Shown here in pieces: positions 8,866-16,050 of a stretch of 64,000 nt of DNA. Location: NCBI RefSeq assembly GCF_900155885.1, contig NZ_FTMB01000001.1:248001-312000 (forward strand). Reading direction: 5' to 3'. The stretch comes from Rhizobium sp. RU20A (GTDB lineage: Bacteria > Pseudomonadota > Alphaproteobacteria > Rhizobiales > Rhizobiaceae). The stretch's first letter is position 1, and every line of letters begins with the position of its first letter. The position numbers were made by a program, and so were the translations under genes. Below the pieces are notes generated by a model, which saw nothing but the letters and a program-made list of their open reading frames with translations, searched no databases and was not told where the DNA came from.

Positions 8866-10233
8866 ATGACAGCGCGTATCCTCGTCGTTGACGACATCCC
8901 GGCCAACGTCAAGCTGCTCGAAGCGCGGCTGATTGCCGACTATTACGAAGTGCTGACCGCCCGTGACGGTTATGAGGCCCTCGCCATCTGCGAAAGCGCG
9001 CCGGTCGATCTGGTGCTGCTCGACATCATGATGCCCGGCATAGACGGGTTCGATGTCTGCGAGCGGCTGAAGGCCAATAGCCGAACGGCCCATATTCCCG
9101 TCGTCATGGTGACGGCCCTCGACCAACCTTCCGATCGCGTTCGCGGCCTGAAGGCCGGTGCCGACGACTTCCTGACGAAGCCCGTCAACGACCTGCAACT
9201 CATGTCCCGCGTCAAGAGCCTCGTTAGGCTGAAGAACGTCAGCGATGAACTGCGCCACCGCGCCGAAACCGCCCATGCCCTTGCGCTGCAGGACATGGCG
9301 GCCCGCGACCGGCAGGAAGGGCCGGGCAGCGTGCTGCTCGTTGATGGCCGCGCCAGCTCGCAGGAGCGTATCGTCAAGGCGCTGAGCCCGGTAGCCGAAG
9401 TAACGGCGCTCTCCGATCCGCAGGCGGCGCTGTTCGAGGCGGCCGAAAACAGCTTCGACCTCGTCATCGTCAACTCGAATTTCGAGGACTACGACCCGCT
9501 GCGCCTCTGCTCGCAACTGCGCTCGCTGGAACGCACCCGTTACATCCCCGTGCTTCTCGTGGTGGAACAGGGCGCTGACGAGACCGTCGTGCGCGCCTTC
9601 GAACTCGGCGTCACCGACTACATCATGCGCCCCCTCGATCCCAACGAGCTTGTCGCGCGCTCCATGACGCAGGTTCGCCGCAAGCGTTACAATGATCGCC
9701 TGCGCACCAGCGTGCAGGAAACCATCGAGCTGGCGGTGACGGATGCGCTGACCGGTCTGCACAACCGACGCTATCTCGACAGCCATCTGAAGCTCCTGCT
9801 CGACCGGGCCACTGCGCGTGGACGCCAGCTCTCGCTGTGCATCACCGATATCGATCGCTTCAAGGCGGTGAACGACACCTACGGCCATGACGTCGGCGAC
9901 GCCGTACTGCGCGAATTTGCGCGCCGTATTCGCTCGACTGTGCGCGGCGCCGATCTCGCCTGCCGCTATGGCGGCGAGGAGTTCGTGGTGGTGATGCCGG
10001 ATACGCTGCATGAGACGGCCGAATCGGTGGCCGAGCGTCTGCGCATTCTCGTCGAATCGATTCCCTTCCCGATTCCCGGAGGGGATGGCCCGATATCGAT
10101 CACCGCCTCGCTGGGAATCGCCACGCTGATTCCCGGGCAGGATACGGCCGAGACGCTGATCCGCCGCGCTGACCGCGCCCTCTACCAGGCCAAGAACAGC
10201 GGCCGTAACCGCGTGGTCGCAGCGGCGGCCTGA
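8866..10233 (+). CDS. pleD: PleD-type response regulator diguanylate cyclase
   Basis: Makes cyclic di-GMP when phosphorylated and helps drive the cell-pole programme. The 455 residues are laid out as receiver 1 (phospho-Asp53 in LVLLDIMMPG), a degenerate receiver 2 (about 155-275, starting VLLVDGRASSQERI) and a GGDEF domain. The active site is GGEEF at 369-373. An RxxD inhibitory site (RGAD, 360-363) sits five residues before it, so product feedback inhibition is expected. These positions match Caulobacter PleD closely. It lies in an operon with divK. No terminator is seen immediately after it; the next strong one is at 10772. Confidence 0.97.
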   Translation: MTARILVVDDIPANVKLLEARLIADYYEVLTARDGYEALAICESAPVDLVLLDIMMPGIDGFDVCERLKANSRTAHIPVVMVTALDQPSDRVRGLKAGADDFLTKPVNDLQLMSRVKSLVRLKNVSDELRHRAETAHALALQDMAARDRQEGPGSVLLVDGRASSQERIVKALSPVAEVTALSDPQAALFEAAENSFDLVIVNSNFEDYDPLRLCSQLRSLERTRYIPVLLVVEQGADETVVRAFELGVTDYIMRPLDPNELVARSMTQVRRKRYNDRLRTSVQETIELAVTDALTGLHNRRYLDSHLKLLLDRATARGRQLSLCITDIDRFKAVNDTYGHDVGDAVLREFARRIRSTVRGADLACRYGGEEFVVVMPDTLHETAESVAERLRILVESIPFPIPGGDGPISITASLGIATLIPGQDTAETLIRRADRALYQAKNSGRNRVVAAAA

Positions 10234-10539
10234 TGTCGGTCCGGCGGCACAGGCGGCCGACCCGTAGAGGTCAGACATCTATCGATCTGCAAGACCTGCA
10301 ATCGCGTCCGACGTATATCTGGCAGGTGGTCCGGAGTGAACTTGCCGCATTTAAGCATCAGAAATATTTAGGATTTTCGATTTCGTGGCGTGTGGCGTGG
10401 CGCCTTGTGTGCGCAGTTCGCAAGACTCCGGCGGCACTGTGTCTGTAGAGTCGACTCTTTGCACACTATAGGCCGACGCGTTGCTGCCGGGGTGTTCGAC
10501 ACGTCACCGCCCGCTGGGCCGCATTAAACGGAACACGAA

Positions 10540-10583
10540 TTTCTTAACCATAAATCTGTGTGGACTTCGAGTTGGTTAAGAAA
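10540..10583. promoter_or_regulatory. Inverted repeat of TTTCTTAACCA, possible CtrA or other regulator site
   Basis: TTTCTTAACCA at 10540-10550 and its exact reverse complement at 10573-10583, with a 22-base spacer. Each arm contains TTAACC(A), similar to the TTAACCAT-type CtrA half site of alphaproteobacteria. It sits about 35 bases ahead of the presumed start of the candidate small RNA, so it may control that RNA. Binding by CtrA is inference. Confidence 0.5.
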
Positions 10584-10617
10584 TCGTTGCTTTTCTGCAA
10601 AAAACGCGTAATCCTTT

Positions 10618-10804
10618 AAGCACAAGAGAGACAGGTTCTCTCCAGCAAACAACCGGTTACCCCATGATGCTCAGGTCCGCCGCATCTCCTGGGTCGTGGG
10701 GTCGGTCGGTTGGTTCTCCGCAAGATCGGTTCCTCGTGCCGTAGCTGCGAACCAGCCGACCCCCATTCGCAACGCCACCCCTTGCAAAAAGGGGTGGCGT
10801 TTTT
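10618..10804 (+). ncRNA. Candidate trans-acting small RNA between pleD and rpmG
   Basis: There is no plausible protein here. A promoter-like TTGCTT at 10586 and TAATCC at 10608 (16-base spacer) would start an RNA near 10618. It would contain a small 5' hairpin (GAGAGA/TCTCTC near 10624-10640) and a long stem with 13-base arms at 10704-10716 and 10749-10761 (one G-U pair, otherwise perfect). It ends at the strong intrinsic terminator 10772-10804. Size is about 187 bases. The combination of promoter, folded body and terminator inside a 757-base gap between conserved genes is typical of rhizobial sRNAs. I cannot assign it to a named family. It could also be the long 3' end of the pleD transcript. 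Confidence 0.6.
10772..10804 (+). terminator. Intrinsic terminator
   Basis: The arms ACGCCACCCCTT and AAGGGGTGGCGT pair around a short A-rich loop and are followed by TTTTG. It is one of the strongest rho-independent terminators in the window and marks the 3' end of the candidate small RNA. Confidence 0.85.
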
Positions 10805-10931
10805 GATTCCAGCAATGTGCTCCGCGCCCCGATCGGAACAAACTGCCGGGACAGGCAGTCCATGGGACGAGGTCCAAGGATACGAGGAGGGACGAGGGAG
10901 CGGGACGCCGAAAGCATGCCGACTGGACAAC

Positions 10932-10962
10932 AAAAAAGCGCCGGTCGGGTGACGCGGCGCTT
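10932..10962 (-). terminator. Intrinsic terminator of rpmG
   Basis: Read leftward, AAGCGCCG and CGGCGCTT pair around an 11-14 base loop and run into TTTTTTG. It begins about 30 bases beyond the rpmG stop. A second inverted repeat (10981-11008) overlaps the last codons of rpmG. Confidence 0.8.
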
Positions 10963-10990
10963 CCTGCAATCCCGAAGGATGAAACGAAGA

Positions 10991-11158
10991 TTACTTGATC
11001 TTCGTTTCCTTGAACTCGACGTGCTTCTTTGCGATCGGGTCGTACTTGGTCTTCGTCATCTTGTCCGTCATCGTACGGCTGTTCTTCGTGGTGACGTAGA
11101 AGAAACCCGTGTCGGCCGTCGACAGAAGCTTGATCTTGATGGTGGTTGCCTTTGCCAT
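10991..11158 (-). CDS. rpmG: 50S ribosomal protein L33
   Basis: A 55-residue basic protein beginning [20 protein letters not shown] and ending [10 protein letters not shown], the full length of the alphaproteobacterial L33. It lacks the CxxC zinc-ribbon pairs found in some L33 forms, so it is the zinc-free type. A promoter (TTGACT-N16-TAGTTT) lies 67 bases upstream and a clear terminator lies downstream, so it is a single-gene transcript. The ribosome-binding site is AGGACGA just ahead of the ATG. Confidence 0.97.
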   Translation of the reverse strand: MAKATTIKIKLLSTADTGFFYVTTKNSRTMTDKMTKTKYDPIAKKHVEFKETKIK

Positions 11159-11224
11159 GGTCGTCCTGCCTTTAAATGGATGTCGCCGTGGACGGCCTGG
11201 GCAGCCACGGTCTGAGGTGGCGCG

Positions 11225-11252
11225 AAACTACAAATCGCGCCCGAAAAGTCAA
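11225..11252 (-). promoter_or_regulatory. rpmG promoter candidate
   Basis: Read leftward, TTGACT (11252-11247) and TAGTTT (11230-11225) are spaced by 16 bases. It overlaps the last codon of the MFS gene and leaves a leader of about 60 bases before rpmG. Confidence 0.6.
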
Positions 11253-12436
11253 CCCTGTTTGGGCCGCAAAACCATGCGACCGATGGTCAAAACGATGTAA
11301 ATCGCGAAGAAACCGGCAATCGCCCAGGCAAAACCGGAATTGCCGGTGATGTCCATGGCCGCGCCGATGACCTGCGGACCGGCGACCGTGCCCACCGCAT
11401 AGGAGAAGATAAAGGCTGCATTGGCGGCGGCAAGGTCCGCCCCCGTCAGCCGCGAGCCGAGGTGGCTGAGACCGACCGTGTAGAGGCCAGAGACGCATCC
11501 GCCCCAGAACAGGAGCACGATCGCCGTCAGCAGCCAGCTGTGAACGAGAAGCGGGAGGCTGAGGGCGCCGATGAGCCCGACGACGGTCATCAGCGACAGA
11601 AGCGTCCTGCGGTCCTTGATGCGGTCCGACAGCATGCCGAGCGGGATCTGGAAGACGACATTGCCGATCCCCATCACCGTGAGCAGCAGGGCAGCCTGGG
11701 CCTCGCTAAAGCCGGCGCGGGTGCCGAAGATCGGAAACAGCGATAGACCGCCCGATTCGACCGCTCCGAAGATGAACACGGCCGCCGTCGCCGTCGGAAC
11801 GAGGAAGACGTAGCGCAGAAAATGCCGCTCCGGCTTTTCGTCGATGACAGGACATTCCTTGCGGGCGATGAAGATTGGAATGGCGGCGAGCAGGATGACG
11901 CCCGCGCCGACGGCAAAGGGGAGGATGCCATCGCTGCCGAGGATGGAGAACAGCAGCGGTCCGGTCGCAAAGCCGAGTGACAGAACGGTGCCGTAGATGC
12001 CGAGCACGAGACCACGTTTGCGCGGCGGGGCCGTGGCATTGATCCAGAATTCCGAGAGGATGAACATCACCGTGATCGCGCCGTGGAAGGCGACACGCAG
12101 CGGGAACCAGAGCCAGAAGTTCTCGATGGCGTAAAAGCCGAGGGCCGAGATGGATGCGATGAGGATCGCCAGCAGCATGGCCGGCACGACGCCGATCCTG
12201 TGGGCAAGCTTGGTCGTCAGCGGCGCGGCGGCCATGGAGGCCAGGCCGGCCATGGCGGAGTTCAGCCCGATCATGGTCGAGGAAATGCCGCGCTTTTCCA
12301 TGATGATGCTGAGCAGCGGCAGGCCGAGGCCGATGGCAATGCCGACGGCCGAGATGGCCGCGACGGCTGCAAACAGCGACGGCCAGTGGATCTGTTCCTC
12401 GGCCGGCTTCGAAAGGCCGGGTGACGGCTGGTGCAT
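11249..12436 (-). CDS. Major facilitator superfamily transporter
   Basis: A 395-residue inner-membrane protein with about twelve hydrophobic segments in two halves, typical of MFS secondary carriers. The first membrane segment (LFAAVAAISAVGIAIGLGLPLLSIIM) follows a short cytosolic N-terminus. The pattern resembles the YcaD/UMF-type MFS permeases that sit beside rpmG in rhizobia. The substrate cannot be deduced. The gene ends inside the rpmG promoter candidate and starts 13 bases after the Nudix stop, so the two are probably co-transcribed. No regulator lies nearby. Confidence 0.88.
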   Translation of the reverse strand: MHQPSPGLSKPAEEQIHWPSLFAAVAAISAVGIAIGLGLPLLSIIMEKRGISSTMIGLNSAMAGLASMAAAPLTTKLAHRIGVVPAMLLAILIASISALGFYAIENFWLWFPLRVAFHGAITVMFILSEFWINATAPPRKRGLVLGIYGTVLSLGFATGPLLFSILGSDGILPFAVGAGVILLAAIPIFIARKECPVIDEKPERHFLRYVFLVPTATAAVFIFGAVESGGLSLFPIFGTRAGFSEAQAALLLTVMGIGNVVFQIPLGMLSDRIKDRRTLLSLMTVVGLIGALSLPLLVHSWLLTAIVLLFWGGCVSGLYTVGLSHLGSRLTGADLAAANAAFIFSYAVGTVAGPQVIGAAMDITGNSGFAWAIAGFFAIYIVLTIGRMVLRPKQG

Positions 12437-12449
12437 GCGCGGTCAGTCC

Positions 12450-13151
12450 TCAGAGCATGGTTCGGACAAAACGTCCGCGCACTGTGTAGTAGAAGGGCAC
12501 GCCGCGCTCAAACGATAAATGCGGATCGACTGAGAGGCGCGCGGCGAGATCGTCGAGAATGGTCGCTGTGATGTCAGGCAGCGGTACGGACTGGCGGTCA
12601 TCGATGCCGATCCAGCGCAGATCCTCAAGCTCCCGGCTGTCGCGCGCCGCTGTCGGATCGATCGCCACCTCGTCGGTAAAGAGCGTGAAAAAACGGGTGT
12701 CGAAGCGCATCGGAAAGGTGGGCGGCGTGATGGCGCGGGCCGTGTATCGCAATTTGCCGAGCGCCGGTGCAAAGATGGACGCTGCGGCGGCGCCGGGAAC
12801 CGGGGGATCGAAACGGCCGATCACCAGCCCCGTTTCTTCGTGGAGTTCCCTGAGCGCCGTGACCCCCAGCCCGTGCAGCGAAGTCGCCCGTCGCTTTGGA
12901 ACGCGCCGCGCCAGAAGCGTGACGACGTCGTCGGCAAGAGGCTCCAGTGTGGCCAGTCGATGGTCCAGCGGATCACGTCGCCCGCCGGGGAAGACGTAGA
13001 GATTGGGCATGAAGCGATGTGCGGCCGCGCGCCGGCCGACAAGAACTCTTGGGACCGGCCCGCTGCGGTCGATGAGGATAAGGCTGGCGGCATCACGCGG
13101 CACGACACGCCGTTTCGCAGCCTGTGCCAAGCGCGCGTTCTCCTCCTCCAT
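12450..13151 (-). CDS. Nudix hydrolase
   Basis: A 233-residue hydrolase predicted to cleave nucleoside diphosphates linked to another group. The Nudix box is seen as GLGVTALRELHEETGL, containing the REL.EETG core with its metal-binding glutamates. An N-terminal PNLYVFPGGRRDPLD segment is typical of the larger coenzyme-A or NUDT7/19-like group, but the substrate is uncertain. It sits between the DUF983 gene (11 bases upstream) and the MFS gene in a leftward unit. Confidence 0.87.
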   Translation of the reverse strand: MEEENARLAQAAKRRVVPRDAASLILIDRSGPVPRVLVGRRAAAHRFMPNLYVFPGGRRDPLDHRLATLEPLADDVVTLLARRVPKRRATSLHGLGVTALRELHEETGLVIGRFDPPVPGAAAASIFAPALGKLRYTARAITPPTFPMRFDTRFFTLFTDEVAIDPTAARDSRELEDLRWIGIDDRQSVPLPDITATILDDLAARLSVDPHLSFERGVPFYYTVRGRFVRTML

Positions 13152-13162
13152 GTGTCACCCGC

Positions 13163-13624
13163 TCAGCGCGGCGGGGCCTGGTCCGGCAGCCGGTCTTCCG
13201 GCGCATCGGGCTTATCGCCGAAGCCATGCATGCGCAGCGCCCATTGCAGGCCGATGACGGCGCCCTTGACGGGCTGCATCAGGGCAACGGAAGCAAGGAT
13301 CGTCAGGGGCGCCCATATGGCCAGATGCTGCCAGCTGTTCAGGGACCAGACGAGGTCCGTCGCCATGTAGCCGCCGACCATGACATGGCCGACGATGGTG
13401 ATGACGATATAGGGCGGCAGGTCGTCGGCGCGGTGATCGTCGAGGCGCTGGTCGCAGCAGGCGCAGTGATCGACGGTGCGCAGGAACTTTGCAAAAAGCT
13501 TGCCCTGTCCGCAGGCCGGGCAGGTGTTGAGAAAGCCGCGGCGCATGCTGCGCCCCACCGGCCGCTCTTCCCGAATCTCGGATGTACCGCCGAGGCTGAT
13601 CTTCTGTGTCTGTACCACAGTCAT
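13163..13624 (-). CDS. DUF983 membrane protein
   Basis: A 153-residue protein with two CxxC pairs (CPACGQGKLF and CACCDQRL), likely a zinc ribbon, followed by two hydrophobic segments (IVITIVGHVMVGGYMATDLVW and LAIWAPLTILASVALMQPVKG). This is the DUF983 pattern. The family is common in alphaproteobacteria; its role is unknown, and some relatives lie near cytochrome oxidase genes. It lies 33 bases after rnr, so it probably belongs to the topA-rnr transcript. Confidence 0.88.
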   Translation of the reverse strand: MTVVQTQKISLGGTSEIREERPVGRSMRRGFLNTCPACGQGKLFAKFLRTVDHCACCDQRLDDHRADDLPPYIVITIVGHVMVGGYMATDLVWSLNSWQHLAIWAPLTILASVALMQPVKGAVIGLQWALRMHGFGDKPDAPEDRLPDQAPPR

Positions 13625-13657
13625 GGCATTGCCTTTCGTCCCGCGTTCGAGCGGGCG

Positions 13658-16048
13658 TTAGCGTTTGCCGCGCGGCGGGCGTGTTCCGGGCTGCTTGCGC
13701 CCGAAGGCCCTGTCCCGTCGTCCGGACTTGTGGAACGAACGGATTGCCGTCGGCATCTTGCGACCTTCGCTGACCATCTCGAAGCGAAGCGCGCCGGCCA
13801 GTGGCACGGCTTCTGCCAGCGAGACCCGGACGGGATCGCCGAGTCTGTAGCCAAGCCCGGTCTTCTCGCCCGTCAGCGCCTGATGCGCCTCGTCGTAGAT
13901 GAAGTAGTCGCGTCCGAGCGTTGATATAGGGACGAAACCATCCGCACCATAGGCCGGCAGGGTGACAAAAAGTCCCGATTTCGTCACGCCCGAAATGCGC
14001 CCGTCAAATTCCTGGCCGACGCGATCGGCCAGATGATGGGCAATCAGCCGGTCCACCGTCTCGCGCTCGGCCGCCATGGCGCGCCGTTCGAAGGTGGAGA
14101 TTTCCGCCGCGATATCGTCCAGCGCCGCCTCTTCCTTCGGCGTGATGCCGCCTTCGCCGAGGCCGAGCGAGCCCACCAGCGCGCGATGCACGATGAGGTC
14201 TGCGTAGCGGCGGATGGGCGAGGTGAAGTGGGCGTAGCGCAGGAGGTTGAGGCCGAAATGGCCGATATTCTCCGGGCTGTAGATCGCCTGGCTCTGGGAG
14301 CGCAGCACCATCTCGTTGACCATGGTCTCGAAGGGCTTTCCCTCGGCCTTGGAGAGAATGCCGTTGAAATGGTTGGAGCGCATGTTGCCGCCCTTGGCGA
14401 GCGCAATGTCGAGGGTCGCCAGGAACTCGCGCAGCGTCTCCTGCTTGGCAAGCGAAGGCTGGTCGTGGACGCGATAGATCAGCGCCTGCTTCTTGGCTTC
14501 CAGTGTCTCGGCGGCGGCGACGTTCGCCTGGATCATCATCTCTTCGATGAGTTTGTGGGCGTCCAGTCGCTCCGGCACGATGACGGTGTCCACGGTGCCG
14601 TCGGGTTTCAGGAGGATCTTGCGCTCGGGCATGTTGAGCTCGAGCGGCTGGCGGCGATCACGACCGATGGTCATGATCCGGTAGGCATCCCACAGCGGCT
14701 TGAGGATCGTCTCGAGGATCGGGCCTGTCTTGTCGTCCGGGCGCCCGTCGATGGCGGCCTGGGCTTGGCTGTAGGAGAGCTTCGCCGCGCTCTTCATCAT
14801 GATGCGGTGGAAGGTGTGCCCCGCCTTGCGGCCTTCCCTAGAGAAGCGCATGCGCACGGCGAGCGCCGGCCGCTCCACGCCTTCCTTCAGCGAGCAGAGA
14901 TCGTTGGAGATCCGCTCCGGCAGCATCGGCACGACGCGGTCGGGGAAATAGACGGAATTGCCGCGCTTGGCCGCTTCCTGGTCGAGCGCCGAGCCGGGGC
15001 GGACGTACCAGGAAACGTCGGCGATCGCGACGGTGACGATCACGCCGCCCGGATTGTCCTCGGACGGGTCCGGTTCGGCATGCACGGCGTCGTCATGGTC
15101 TTTCGCATCCGCGGGGTCGATGGTGACCAGCGGCAGGGCGCGCCAGTCCTCGCGCTTCGCCATGGAGGCGGGGCCGGCCTCGTGGGCCTCGGCGATCACG
15201 CGGGCCGGGAAGACATGCGGGATGCCATGGGCATAGATGGCGATCATCGAGATCGCCTTTTCCGAGGCGACGGAACCGATGACGGTGCGCACCGCGGCAA
15301 GCGGCAGCCCGTAGCGGCCGGCGCGGGAGACCTCGACTTCGACGAGGTCTCCGTCCTTGGCATCGCCGACGCCGGAAGCGGGGACCGCCATTTCGTCGCC
15401 GCGCTTTTCGATCGGCATGATGCGCCCGCCGCCATCCGCGCCATGCAGGCGGAAGACACCGAGAACGGCATCGCGCTTCTTGTCGAGAACCTTGATGATA
15501 CGGCCCGTATAGGCCGGGCCGCCGCGCTCCTTGGCGGGAAAGATCTTCGCCAGCACCCGATCACCGAGGCCGCCGACCGGCGTCTTGCCCTTGGAGCGGG
15601 CCTGCGAGGACTGGCGGATCAGCACGGCTGGCGCCACGCCGCCATCCTCGGGCCATTCGGCCGGCCGTGCGATCAGTTCGCCATCCTTGTCGCGGGTGGT
15701 GATGTCGAGCACCGTGACCGGGGGCAGGGCGCCGGGCCGCGTCAGCGACTTGCGCTTCTTCTCGACATAGCCCTCATCCTCTAGCGCCCGAAGCGCGTCC
15801 TTCAGTTCGACGCGCGCCTCCGCCTTCAGGCCGAAGGCCTTGGCGATCTCGCGTTTGGAGGCGCGGTCGGGATTTTCGGTGATGAAGCGCAGCAGCACGT
15901 CGCGCGGCGGCACCGCGCCATGGATAATCGGCGTGTCCGTAGCGGGAAGCGTGGTGTCGCTGCCGCGCACCACGGCCGGTTTTCCACCCTCGCGGCCCGG
16001 CCGCTGCCGTCTGGAGCCTTCGGTCGGGTCGCGCGGAATGCGTGCCAA
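13658..16048 (-). CDS. rnr: Ribonuclease R
   Basis: 3'-to-5' exoribonuclease that degrades structured RNA. The 796 residues hold an N-terminal winged-helix region (FITENPDRASKREIAKAFGL), cold-shock-like domains, the RNB catalytic domain (TIDPADAKDHDDAV with its metal-binding Asp cluster, then YFPDRVVPMLPERISNDLCSL), an S1 domain near 690-770 and a basic tail. The start is a TTG two bases after the topA stop. No closer ATG is in frame before conserved sequence, so translation probably depends on ribosomes finishing topA. Rare TTG starts are tolerated in this genome but lower certainty about the exact N-terminus. Confidence 0.95.
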   Translation of the reverse strand: MARIPRDPTEGSRRQRPGREGGKPAVVRGSDTTLPATDTPIIHGAVPPRDVLLRFITENPDRASKREIAKAFGLKAEARVELKDALRALEDEGYVEKKRKSLTRPGALPPVTVLDITTRDKDGELIARPAEWPEDGGVAPAVLIRQSSQARSKGKTPVGGLGDRVLAKIFPAKERGGPAYTGRIIKVLDKKRDAVLGVFRLHGADGGGRIMPIEKRGDEMAVPASGVGDAKDGDLVEVEVSRAGRYGLPLAAVRTVIGSVASEKAISMIAIYAHGIPHVFPARVIAEAHEAGPASMAKREDWRALPLVTIDPADAKDHDDAVHAEPDPSEDNPGGVIVTVAIADVSWYVRPGSALDQEAAKRGNSVYFPDRVVPMLPERISNDLCSLKEGVERPALAVRMRFSREGRKAGHTFHRIMMKSAAKLSYSQAQAAIDGRPDDKTGPILETILKPLWDAYRIMTIGRDRRQPLELNMPERKILLKPDGTVDTVIVPERLDAHKLIEEMMIQANVAAAETLEAKKQALIYRVHDQPSLAKQETLREFLATLDIALAKGGNMRSNHFNGILSKAEGKPFETMVNEMVLRSQSQAIYSPENIGHFGLNLLRYAHFTSPIRRYADLIVHRALVGSLGLGEGGITPKEEAALDDIAAEISTFERRAMAAERETVDRLIAHHLADRVGQEFDGRISGVTKSGLFVTLPAYGADGFVPISTLGRDYFIYDEAHQALTGEKTGLGYRLGDPVRVSLAEAVPLAGALRFEMVSEGRKMPTAIRSFHKSGRRDRAFGRKQPGTRPPRGKR

Positions 16049-16050
16049 GA

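Noticed and set aside
10233-10448. 71-codon frame overlapping the pleD stop
   Set aside because: No ribosome-binding site or family features; composition like the surrounding non-coding DNA.
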